Of a stretch of DNA of 5,496 bases, positions 1-5,496 are shown one piece after another; the stretch's first letter is position 1, and every line of letters starts with the position of its first letter. Source of the stretch: Veillonella sp. (GTDB lineage: Bacteria > Bacillota > Negativicutes > Veillonellales > Veillonellaceae); NCBI GenBank assembly GCA_019419725.1, contig DXZL01000100.1, positions 1 through 5,496 of the forward strand, in the 5' to 3' direction. Both the position numbers and the translations under genes were made by a program. The notes beneath the pieces were generated by a model. That model had not been told where the DNA came from. It was given only the letters and a program-made list of their open reading frames with translations, and searched no databases.

Positions 1-27
1 GCAGCGTCAGATGTGTATAAGAGACAG
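1..27 (+). other. Residual Nextera Read 1 adapter with Tn5 mosaic end (artefact)
   Basis: Bases 1-8 (GCAGCGTC) followed by 9-27 (AGATGTGTATAAGAGACAG) match the last 27 bases of the standard Illumina Nextera Read 1 transposase adapter. Bases 9-27 are the 19-bp hyperactive Tn5 mosaic end. The match is exact and sits at the extreme edge of the window, as expected for an untrimmed read end carried into an assembly. It is not a real transposon end: no transposase or outer/inner end structure follows. Genomic sequence should be taken to begin at base 28, and the window's left edge is probably a contig end. Confidence 0.96.
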
Positions 28-117
28 TATATGGTCGTTTTATTAGTTTTCATATATAAACTTATATAAAATAGATCAAAAACGGCGTAGAACGCAAATT
101 TTTGAGTTTTATAGCCT

Positions 118-145
118 TTGAAATAAGAAATACTATTCTTATAAC
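118..145 (+). promoter_or_regulatory. Candidate sigma-70/SigA promoter for rsmG
   Basis: A TTGAAA box at 118-123 and a TATAAC box at 140-145 are separated by 16 bases, each one mismatch from the TTGACA/TATAAT consensus. Transcription would begin near 152, leaving a leader of about 115 bases before the chosen rsmG start. A weaker alternative is TTGTTA (153-158) with TATGAT (177-182), spacer 18. The region is so AT-rich that chance matches are likely, so the call is tentative. Confidence 0.4.
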
Positions 146-256
146 TTATATATTGTTAATTATCTGGATTTGTTTGTATGATCTACCATATGACATGAGA
201 TTTTCTAACTACATGTCGATTACTTTCACTATCATATAAATATTGAATAATTCATT

Positions 257-261
257 AGGAG
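257..261 (+). promoter_or_regulatory. Ribosome binding site fixing the rsmG start at 267
   Basis: AGGAG at 257-261 lies 5 bases before ATG at 267. It falls inside the longer open frame that begins at a TTG at 243. The TTG has no comparable site in the AT-rich bases before it, so the ATG is the better start. Confidence 0.85.
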
Positions 262-266
262 CACTT

Positions 267-1019
267 ATGAAAGAAAAATACGATGTGCCTATTGCGTCTG
301 AGTTTGAATTTGTTTCATATATGATGGAGCAAATGAGCGAATTTGGTTTGCCTTGCACGGAAGAGCAAGCAAAAGACTTTTATGTGTATTATGCGCGCAT
401 GATTGAAACAAATAAATATCTAAACCTCACGGGGATTACAGACATGAAAGAGGTTGTGGTTAAACACATGATCGACTCCCTCTCCTGCTATGACCCACAT
501 ATCATCAAATCTGGCATGTCCATCATCGATGTTGGTACTGGTGCTGGTTTCCCAGGCATTCCATTGGCTATTTATGACCGTAGCCTTAAGGTTACGTTGT
601 TTGATTCTTTAAAAAAACGTCTTACCTTCCTTGAATCCGTTATGGATGAGCTACAATTGACGAATTGTACGACCTTACATGGCCGTGCAGAGGATCTTAG
701 TCATGAAGATTACCGTGAAAGCTTCGATATTGCTACGAGCCGTGCAGTAGCGAGATTACCTATTCTGTTAGAATGGACTGTACCATATGTAAAAGAAGGT
801 GGCTACGTTATTGCTTTAAAAGGCGCCATCTACGAAGAAGAAGTGGGCGAATCTAATAAAGCCCTTAGCACATTGAAAGCAAAGATTGAAGAAGTACGTA
901 CCGTTACACTTCCAACCTTGGATGATAAACGAGCAATCCTGTACATTAAGAAAACAGGTAAAACACCTAAACAATACCCACGTAAACCAAAAGAAATTAA
1001 AGACAAGCCGCTAGTATAA
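267..1019 (+). CDS. rsmG: 16S rRNA (guanine-527-N7)-methyltransferase RsmG
   Basis: RsmG (GidB) uses S-adenosylmethionine to methylate N7 of G527 in 16S rRNA in the 30S subunit. In other species its loss gives low-level streptomycin resistance. The 250-residue product has a helical N-terminal part with the family motif NKYLNLTGITD (49-59), then a Rossmann-type methyltransferase fold. The SAM-binding loop DVGTGAGFPGIPL is at 88-100, FDSLKKR at 112-118, GRAEDL at 139-144, the TSRAVA segment at 157-162 and ALKG at 183-186. Length is close to Gram-positive homologues of about 240 residues, and the C-terminus ends in a basic tail (KQYPRKPKEIK). The start is ATG 267 because AGGAG sits 5 bases upstream; a TTG at 243 would add eight residues without a ribosome site. 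The gene appears monocistronic, with its own candidate promoter and a strong terminator, and converges on the met cluster. Confidence 0.97.
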   Translation: MKEKYDVPIASEFEFVSYMMEQMSEFGLPCTEEQAKDFYVYYARMIETNKYLNLTGITDMKEVVVKHMIDSLSCYDPHIIKSGMSIIDVGTGAGFPGIPLAIYDRSLKVTLFDSLKKRLTFLESVMDELQLTNCTTLHGRAEDLSHEDYRESFDIATSRAVARLPILLEWTVPYVKEGGYVIALKGAIYEEEVGESNKALSTLKAKIEEVRTVTLPTLDDKRAILYIKKTGKTPKQYPRKPKEIKDKPLV

Positions 1020-1074
1020 CTTATTAGTGTTATCACGTAATAGCGGATAATAGATAACAATTGATACCTATACA

Positions 1075-1116
1075 AAAGAGGATGCAAATCTTAGATTTGC
1101 ATCCTCTTTCTTTTTC
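1075..1116 (+). terminator. Intrinsic terminator of rsmG
   Basis: A perfect 16-bp stem (1075-1090 with 1094-1109) closes a three-base TTA loop and is followed by CTTTTT. It begins 56 bases after the rsmG stop. On the opposite strand the stem is also followed by a short T run, so it could act as a back-up terminator for transcripts arriving from metF. Confidence 0.9.
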
Positions 1117-1195
1117 CACTAGCCTATTAAACCATATCGTTTACAACAGGATTACATAGTTTATTCATTATAATATAAGTCGTATATAAAGATAA

Positions 1196-1259
1196 ATAGA
1201 ACACCTTTCCCTAAGGACGACTTAGGGTTACTATGGAGTCCGTGGGAAAGGTGTTCTAT
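1196..1259 (-). terminator. Long compound hairpin after metF, probable terminator
   Basis: Bases 1196-1211 and 1244-1259 form a perfect 16-bp inverted repeat (ATAGAACACCTTTCCC and its complement). A second inverted repeat, CCCTAAG (1209-1215) with CTTAGGG (1221-1227), has a 5-base loop and shares three bases with the outer stem, so the two compete slightly or stack. It begins 17 bases past the metF stop. On the - strand the stem is followed by TTTATCTTTATATA, moderately T-rich; on the + strand no T run follows. I therefore read it as the terminator of the met transcript. The large, structured internal region is unusual for a simple terminator. Confidence 0.6.
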
Positions 1260-1276
1260 GATAATCTCATAATGAC

Positions 1277-2134
1277 TTATACGTGGTCAATGATATGTAA
1301 TGTTGTATCGATATCGTTTAAAGGCATAATATGTACGCCTGCAGCGATTTTTTTGATTTGTTCCAATGTTTCGATAGCGATTTCTGTACCCGCTTCTTTA
1401 CCGCCCTTTTCTACGCGGTCTAGGATTTCTTGAGTAAGGTTGATCCCAGGCACTTTTTCGTGTAGATATGTGGCCATTTTGAAGCTTTTAAGTGGAATTA
1501 AACCGAGCATAATAGGCACATCGAACTCAGACATTTTATCGATGTAGCGTTTTGCTTGTTCTAAATCGTAAATTGGTTGTGTTTGTACGAAATGTGCACC
1601 GTTTTTAATTTTAGCAGCCAATTTTTGACGTTCAATTTCTAAATCTGGAGCACCAGGGTTACCAGTAGCACCGATGTAGAAGTTTGTAGGCTCGTCTAAG
1701 TCGTTACCTGCCAAGTCTTTGCCAGAATTCAAAGTTTTAGCGATATTTAGTAAGCCCATGCAGTCTACTTCAAATACGGATTGTGCAAATGGATGGTCCC
1801 CATTATCTGGTTTGTCACCAGTAAGGGTTAAGATATTATTTACGCCAAGTGCTGCAGCACCAAGTAATTCGGATTGCAAGCCGATGATGTTACGATCACG
1901 GCATGTAAGGTGGAAGATAGTTTCGATATCTTTATTGTGTTGTAACAAATAAGACAAGGAAATTGGGCTCATACGCATTTTGGACATAGGGCTGTCAGCG
2001 ATGTTGATAGCGTCAACCTTATCTTTTAAACGAGCTGCTTGGTCGAATACTTTTTGAGCAGAACTGCTCTTTGGTGGGTCTAATTCAACAGTGATGGTGA
2101 ATTTCCCTTGTTGATGTTTCTCTCTTAATGTCAT
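1277..2134 (-). CDS. metF: Methylenetetrahydrofolate reductase MetF
   Basis: This FAD-dependent cytosolic enzyme reduces 5,10-methylene-THF to 5-methyl-THF, the methyl donor for MetH encoded just upstream. The 285-residue product covers a single MTHFR TIM barrel. VELDPPK (16-22) carries the catalytic Glu equivalent (E17, compare E28 of E. coli MetF). HLTCRDRN is at 75-82, LTLTGD (102-107) holds the Asp near the flavin (D107, compare D120), IGATGNPGAP is at 154-163 and TQPIYD (185-190) holds Q186. The pattern resembles the MTHFR half of bifunctional YitJ-type proteins more than E. coli MetF, but no homocysteine methyltransferase half is fused. There is no eukaryotic-type SAM regulatory domain. 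Two adjacent ATGs exist (2137 and 2134); the second lies 6 bases from AAGAGG, the first only 3, so I chose the second. It is the last gene of the met cluster, 125 bases after metH. The electron donor cannot be read from sequence. Confidence 0.96.
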   Translation of the reverse strand: MTLREKHQQGKFTITVELDPPKSSSAQKVFDQAARLKDKVDAINIADSPMSKMRMSPISLSYLLQHNKDIETIFHLTCRDRNIIGLQSELLGAAALGVNNILTLTGDKPDNGDHPFAQSVFEVDCMGLLNIAKTLNSGKDLAGNDLDEPTNFYIGATGNPGAPDLEIERQKLAAKIKNGAHFVQTQPIYDLEQAKRYIDKMSEFDVPIMLGLIPLKSFKMATYLHEKVPGINLTQEILDRVEKGGKEAGTEIAIETLEQIKKIAAGVHIMPLNDIDTTLHIIDHV

Positions 2135-2140
2135 CATGTA

Positions 2141-2146
2141 CCTCTT
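2141..2146 (-). promoter_or_regulatory. Ribosome binding site of metF
   Basis: Read on the - strand, AAGAGG precedes two tandem ATG codons. Spacing is 3 bases to the first (2137) and 6 to the second (2134), which favours the second. The product differs by one residue only. Confidence 0.65.
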
Positions 2147-2159
2147 GATCTATACATAT

Positions 2160-2233
2160 GGTGAAAGTTAATCATGTTTAATCTTTTAAGTGGTTTTTAC
2201 CATCAAAATAAGTTTTTAAGATGAGCTTTCACC
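2160..2233 (-). repeat. Nested inverted repeats in the metH-metF spacer
   Basis: The spacer holds an outer inverted repeat GGTGAAAG (2160-2167) with CTTTCACC (2226-2233), an inner one ATCTT (2181-2185) with AAGAT (2218-2222), and a small central hairpin TGGT-TTTT-ACCA (2191-2202). On the metF-sense strand these could fold into one elongated stem-loop ending about 25 bases before the start codon. I see no T run of terminator type and no convincing promoter. It may be an mRNA-stability or attenuation element, or chance pairing in AT-rich DNA. Confidence 0.35.
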
Positions 2234-2259
2234 TTGTTTTGTGTCATATAAATTAGAAA

Positions 2260-4695
2260 TTATTTTTCTAATGTTTCAAAGTAATCGTTTGCGTGGTTAA
2301 CAGCAGCGATACCGTCTTTAGCGTAGATGTCTGCGCCCGCTTGGTCTGCGTAGTCTTGAGATACTACAGCACCACCAACCATGACCTTAGTTTTAAGGCC
2401 TGCAGCGCGGATAGCAGCAATGGTATTGTCGATTTGAGGCATTGTTGTAGTCATCAAGGAACAAATACCAACGAGAGCTGCCTTATTGTCTTTAATCGCT
2501 TGAACGATGACTTCTGGATCAACATCCTTGCCAAGGTCGACGATTTTGTAACCATTGTTTTCAAGCAAGGCTGCTACGATGTTTTTACCTAAATCATGGA
2601 TATCGCCTTTAACGGTTGCCACAACGACTGTACCTTTATCTAAGCTTTCACTAGCAGGAATGATTTCTTTAATAGTGTTGAAAGCAGCTTGCATTGTTTC
2701 GGCAGCGAGCATTACTTGTGGCAAGAATAATTTACCAGAACCAAATTTATCCCCTACTACGTTCATCGCTTCAGATAAGCCTTTTTTCGTAATATCTAAT
2801 GGGTCCATGCCGTCAGCTAACGCTTTTTTTACAAGATCAACAATGGCTTCTTTTTCGCCTTGTTCTACGCAAGCACGGATATTCGCTAAAGGATCATTGC
2901 TGTCGAAAGATTTCTTTTCAGGACCTTTTGGAGCAGCATTACCAGGAGCACTTGTTTCGTCTTCGTAGCCGTATTCTTTGATGAACTCTGCAGAACCTGG
3001 ATCCCAGCCTAATAGTGTTGTACTAGATACGAACGCTTTTTTAGCTGGATAGTTTAATGGATTCATAATTGGTGTTGTTAAGCCACAGGCCAAAGCCATT
3101 GTTAAGAATTGGCCGTTCAAGTAAGGACGTTGAGGCATACCGAAGGAAATATTGGACAAGCCCATTACTGTTGGAAAGCCAAATTTCTCTTTATATAACT
3201 GTAATGTACGCAATGTTTGGCGTGCACTATCTTCACCGCTGGCAAGTGTTAATACCAATGGGTCGAGCAATAAGTCATGTGGTTGAAGACCATAGCCATA
3301 AGCATGATTTACGATGCTTTCAGCTAAAGCAACACGGTCCTCTGCTTTTTCAGGTAAATCACCACTGCAGATTGGCAAGCAAAGTAAAGCTGCACCATAG
3401 CGTTTAGCCAATGGCATAACGTGAGTGATGGACTCCTCTTCCCCGTTTACGGAGTTGATAAGAGCGCGGCCTGGGTAGTTTTTAAGAGCTACTTCCATAG
3501 CTACTGGGTCCAATGTGTCGATAGACAATGGAGTTTCAACGAGCATGGATAATTCGAAGATAGCACGTTCCATCAATGGAGTTTGGTCCATACCAGCTAC
3601 ACCCATGTTTACGTCGAGGATGTCTGCACCCGCTTCTACTTGGTCCAAAGCGTCTCGTTTTACGCGGATGAAAGAGCCATCGCGTAACTCTTGAGCAAGA
3701 ACTTTACGGCCTGTAGGATTGATACGTTCACCAATGATAAGAGGTTTTGTATTGTGACCTAATTCTAACAATTTAGTACGGCTAGTAATGATTGTTTTAG
3801 GTTCTACGTGAGCACGTTCCTTAGGTGTATGTGCTTTTACAGCGTCAGAAATTGCTTGAATATGAGCTGGTGTTGTACCACAGCAGCCGCCTACATAGCT
3901 TGCACCTGCATCTACGATTGGAAGCATCAATGGACCCATTTCTTCTGCTGTAAGTGGGAATACAGTTTGTTTATTGATTAATTGAGGCATGCCTGCATTT
4001 GGTTGGCAGATAATTGGCAAGTTTGTTACGCTTGCAATTTCCTCAATAAGAGGTGTGATTTGTTCAGGTCCAAGGGAACAGTTAATACCAATAATATCAG
4101 CACCCATAGCCTCTACGATAGTAGTTGCAACTGCTGGTGGTGTACCTGTAATAGTACGACCGTCTTCACTGAAAGAAAATTGACAGATGATTTGTACATC
4201 TTCTTTTGTCTTTCCTGCTGCTTCACGAGCATCAAGAGATGCTAATAAAGCGGCGCGCATTTCTTGTACGTCGATGATAGTTTCAATGATAATGAAATCT
4301 ACGCCACCTTCGATCAATGCTTCAGCTTGTTCGCGGTATGTGTCATAAATAGAGTCAAAGCTCATGTTGCCCAATGGTTGTAAGAAACGACCTGTAGGAC
4401 CCATGGAACCAGCTACACGAGCAGATGGTTTAAACTCTGCAATAGCATCTTTTGCTACCTTTACAGCGGCAATATTAATTTCTCTTACACGATCTTGTAA
4501 GTCGTAATCTTCTAATTTAAGACCACAAGCACCGAATGTATTTGTAGTAATAACATCACTGCCATGTTGTAAGTATTGAGCGTGAATATTCTTTACTACT
4601 TCTGGTTTTTCTACGTTAAATAATTCTGGACAATAACCCTCTTCTAAGCCTGCAGCTTGAAGCATTGTGCCCATAGCACCGTCAAATATATACAT
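2260..4695 (-). CDS. metH: Cobalamin-dependent methionine synthase MetH, lacking the reactivation domain
   Basis: MetH transfers a methyl group from 5-methyl-THF through cob(I)alamin to homocysteine, giving methionine and THF in the cytosol. The 811-residue product has, in order: homocysteine-binding barrel (about 1-290) with zinc ligands C206 (INCSLGP), C271 and C272 (GGCCGTTP); pterin-binding barrel (about 316-570) with IGERINPTGR at 321-330, ILDVNMG at 359-365 and SIDTLDP at 391-397; a Pro/Ala/Lys-rich linker (about 577-600); B12 cap helices (about 601-685); and the B12-binding Rossmann domain (about 687-811) with GDIHDLGKN at 697-705, where H700 is the expected cobalt ligand. Full-length MetH (E. 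coli, 1227 residues) adds a C-terminal AdoMet domain of over 300 residues. Here the gene ends cleanly after the B12 domain, and the next gene upstream supplies that domain, as in Thermotoga maritima. Start chosen at ATG 4695, 8 bases from AAAGGA; an ATG at 4701 is only 2 bases away. Confidence 0.97.
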   Translation of the reverse strand: MYIFDGAMGTMLQAAGLEEGYCPELFNVEKPEVVKNIHAQYLQHGSDVITTNTFGACGLKLEDYDLQDRVREINIAAVKVAKDAIAEFKPSARVAGSMGPTGRFLQPLGNMSFDSIYDTYREQAEALIEGGVDFIIIETIIDVQEMRAALLASLDAREAAGKTKEDVQIICQFSFSEDGRTITGTPPAVATTIVEAMGADIIGINCSLGPEQITPLIEEIASVTNLPIICQPNAGMPQLINKQTVFPLTAEEMGPLMLPIVDAGASYVGGCCGTTPAHIQAISDAVKAHTPKERAHVEPKTIITSRTKLLELGHNTKPLIIGERINPTGRKVLAQELRDGSFIRVKRDALDQVEAGADILDVNMGVAGMDQTPLMERAIFELSMLVETPLSIDTLDPVAMEVALKNYPGRALINSVNGEEESITHVMPLAKRYGAALLCLPICSGDLPEKAEDRVALAESIVNHAYGYGLQPHDLLLDPLVLTLASGEDSARQTLRTLQLYKEKFGFPTVMGLSNISFGMPQRPYLNGQFLTMALACGLTTPIMNPLNYPAKKAFVSSTTLLGWDPGSAEFIKEYGYEDETSAPGNAAPKGPEKKSFDSNDPLANIRACVEQGEKEAIVDLVKKALADGMDPLDITKKGLSEAMNVVGDKFGSGKLFLPQVMLAAETMQAAFNTIKEIIPASESLDKGTVVVATVKGDIHDLGKNIVAALLENNGYKIVDLGKDVDPEVIVQAIKDNKAALVGICSLMTTTMPQIDNTIAAIRAAGLKTKVMVGGAVVSQDYADQAGADIYAKDGIAAVNHANDYFETLEK

Positions 4696-4703
4696 AAACA
4701 TCT

Positions 4704-4709
4704 TCCTTT
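4704..4709 (-). promoter_or_regulatory. Ribosome binding site of metH
   Basis: AAAGGA on the - strand lies 8 bases before ATG 4695 but only 2 before the in-frame ATG 4701. The shorter start also gives the protein the beginning MYIFDGAMGT, fitting the compact N-terminus of this MetH type. Confidence 0.65.
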
Positions 4710-4726
4710 ATCATCCTAAATTTTAC

Positions 4727-4746
4727 AATGTTTCACGTGAAACATT
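4727..4746. promoter_or_regulatory. parS: parS centromere-like site (ParB binding)
   Basis: AATGTTTCACGTGAAACATT is a perfect 20-bp palindrome. Its central 16 bases (4729-4744), TGTTTCACGTGAAACA, are the consensus chromosomal parS sequence bound by Spo0J/ParB proteins across many phyla; the B. subtilis site differs by about one base. ParB loads here as a CTP-dependent clamp and spreads, helping origin segregation and SMC loading. The site lies in the gap between the reactivation gene and metH, and its last two bases overlap the reactivation gene's stop codon. Known parS sites cluster near oriC, so an origin-proximal location is inferred. I saw no second copy in the window. As a hairpin in the mRNA it could also form, but there is no T run after it. 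Confidence 0.9.
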
Positions 4747-5494
4747 ATTCTGTTGGTTGGCCTTTCATAGCGATACCAGAGGCTTCAGCTGTTGTTTTGT
4801 TACAGCCCTCTTCGCCTTCGTTATTAGACGTTACAGACGCCTTTTCTGGTAATTTACGAGATGCACAATCCTTTTGTGAACAAGATGTGCAACCGCGTTT
4901 AGTTTTGATATCTTCGTTAGCTGGCATCAAACCAATGATAGCTGTTACAGACTTACGTGGGAACAATAAATAATTCTCAGTTACTTGTAAGCCAATCATC
5001 TCTGTTTTGATGATTTTAGCTAGTTGTGGCTGAATTTCTAATGGCCAGTTACCATAGCCAGGGCTAAAGCGCCATGTAGGTTTATAGCCTTGCTTTTTAG
5101 CAATTGTATTGATAACTTCATTTACTTGATCTGCTACTTGTTCTACTGCTGTTGTAGCTGCTGCATCAAGTAATAAACCTACAGTGTAATTACCTTGTTT
5201 AAATAACTGTTCACTACGAATTTCTACATCTTCACCTACTGTTACGCCTAATACATAGACCTTAGTAGATTTTTCTAGATGTTTTTCAATGATGGAACCT
5301 TCAATTTTAAGCGGTGGATTGCTCAAAATTGTCTTTGTTTCAGCATCATAATCGTATTCTTGATATACACCTTTAGGTGTAGCTAATAACTGGATTTCTT
5401 TACATGCTTCGTCTACGTAATTTTGAGGAAAATCCTCTGCATGACGAAGTCCTGCGTATCGTTTTACTTCTGCTTTATCGATGGCAGGAAGCAT
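4745..5494 (-). CDS. Stand-alone MetH reactivation (AdoMet-binding activation) domain protein
   Basis: The 249-residue product resembles the vitamin B12-dependent methionine synthase activation domain that is fused to the C-terminus of MetH in E. coli. The key stretch is RFSPGYGNWPL (142-152); R142 and Y147 match in spacing the AdoMet-contacting R1134 and Y1139 of E. coli MetH. VTENYLLFPRKSV (171-183) is the second family hallmark. The opening IDKAEVKRYAG (5-15) is typical of stand-alone versions. Its inferred job is to present S-adenosylmethionine to MetH when the cofactor has been oxidised, with a reductant not encoded here; the Thermotoga maritima pair TM0268/TM0269 is the known precedent. 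After the domain comes C-x2-C-x4-C (C202, C205, C210) and a hydrophilic tail of about 36 residues with a further Cys (C231). It precedes metH by 49 bases on the same strand. The ATG at 5494 is two bases from the window edge, so its ribosome site is unseen and an earlier start is possible. Confidence 0.9.
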   Translation of the reverse strand: MLPAIDKAEVKRYAGLRHAEDFPQNYVDEACKEIQLLATPKGVYQEYDYDAETKTILSNPPLKIEGSIIEKHLEKSTKVYVLGVTVGEDVEIRSEQLFKQGNYTVGLLLDAAATTAVEQVADQVNEVINTIAKKQGYKPTWRFSPGYGNWPLEIQPQLAKIIKTEMIGLQVTENYLLFPRKSVTAIIGLMPANEDIKTKRGCTSCSQKDCASRKLPEKASVTSNNEGEEGCNKTTAEASGIAMKGQPTE

Positions 5495-5496
5495 TC

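Larger units (their letters stand above)
28..266. other. AT-rich non-coding leader upstream of rsmG
   Basis: I see no credible gene in this stretch. The ATG at 31 opens only about a dozen codons before a stop. The sequence is strongly AT-rich, with short inverted repeats (28-33 with 51-56; GACATG 192-197 with CATGTC 212-217) too weak to call structures. It contains the candidate rsmG promoter. The gene often found upstream of rsmG in Bacillota, mnmG, is not visible because the sequence is cut off at the adapter. Confidence 0.6.

Noticed and set aside
9..27. Tn5 mosaic end as evidence of a natural Tn5-type transposon
   Set aside because: The preceding eight bases match the synthetic Nextera adapter, it sits at the sequence edge, and no transposase or IS50 sequence follows.
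830..1087. 85-codon - strand frame across the end of rsmG
   Set aside because: It is antisense to the conserved rsmG C-terminus and starts in the terminator; it looks like a shadow frame.
1169..1174. Perfect TATAAT box on the + strand that might drive a small RNA through the 1196-1259 hairpin
   Set aside because: There is no -35 box at proper spacing (the nearest TTTACA is 23 bases upstream) and no T run after the hairpin on that strand; the region is AT-rich enough for chance matches.
1233..1433. 66-codon + strand frame starting inside the hairpin
   Set aside because: It lies mostly antisense to metF, has no ribosome binding site and has no recognisable protein features.
2138..2259. SAM or cobalamin riboswitch in the metH-metF spacer
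   Set aside because: I see no SAM-I, SAM-II or B12-box-like conserved core. A riboswitch, if any, would be expected upstream of the first gene, outside the window.
2252..2272. 8-bp inverted repeat ATTAGAAA/TTTCTAAT over the metH stop codon as a terminator
   Set aside because: The stem is almost all A-T with no T run after it on the metH strand, and metF continues the same pathway downstream.
2260..4695. MetH as a truncated pseudogene, because it is about 400 residues shorter than E. coli MetH
   Set aside because: It ends cleanly after a complete B12 domain, all zinc and cobalt ligands are present, and the missing domain is encoded by the neighbouring gene, a known arrangement.
4728..4973. 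Open frame on the + strand beginning MFHVKH, 81 codons
   Set aside because: The first codons are simply the parS palindrome read as protein, and the rest is antisense to the conserved reactivation gene. It has no family resemblance.

Overview
The window is an AT-rich bacterial segment with four protein genes. It suggests a Bacillota-type anaerobe, most likely a Negativicute such as Veillonella. This rests on AT-rich coding sequence, strong AGGAG-type ribosome binding sites, a three-domain cobalamin methionine synthase with a separate reactivation protein, and a ParB-type parS site. The taxonomic guess comes from protein style, not from a search.

Layout: bases 1-27 are not genomic. They match the inner end of the Illumina Nextera Read 1 adapter, including the 19-bp Tn5 mosaic end, so this is almost certainly an untrimmed contig end. 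Bases 28-266 are an AT-rich leader with a plausible sigma-70 promoter. The only + strand gene, rsmG (16S rRNA m7G methyltransferase), follows and ends at a strong intrinsic terminator (1075-1116). The rest is a three-gene methionine/one-carbon cluster on the - strand, read from right to left: a MetH reactivation-domain protein (4745-5494, whose true start may lie beyond the window), metH (2260-4695) and metF (1277-2134). A long imperfect hairpin (1196-1259) lies just past metF and probably ends that transcript.

The three met genes form one pathway. MetF reduces methylene-THF to methyl-THF. MetH moves the methyl group through cobalamin to homocysteine, giving methionine. The separate activation protein presumably supplies S-adenosylmethionine for reductive remethylation when MetH cobalamin is oxidised to cob(II)alamin. 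MetH here has the Hcy, pterin and B12 domains but not the AdoMet domain, and the adjacent gene supplies that missing domain.

The most notable non-coding signal is a perfect 20-bp palindrome (4727-4746) containing the exact consensus chromosomal parS sequence. It sits in the 49-bp gap between the reactivation gene and metH. Together with rsmG, often an origin-region gene, it suggests that this segment lies near oriC. I see no mobile element, CRISPR array, RNA gene or novel multi-gene system. For rsmG, metF and metH, the ribosome binding site favours a start slightly inside the longest open frame.
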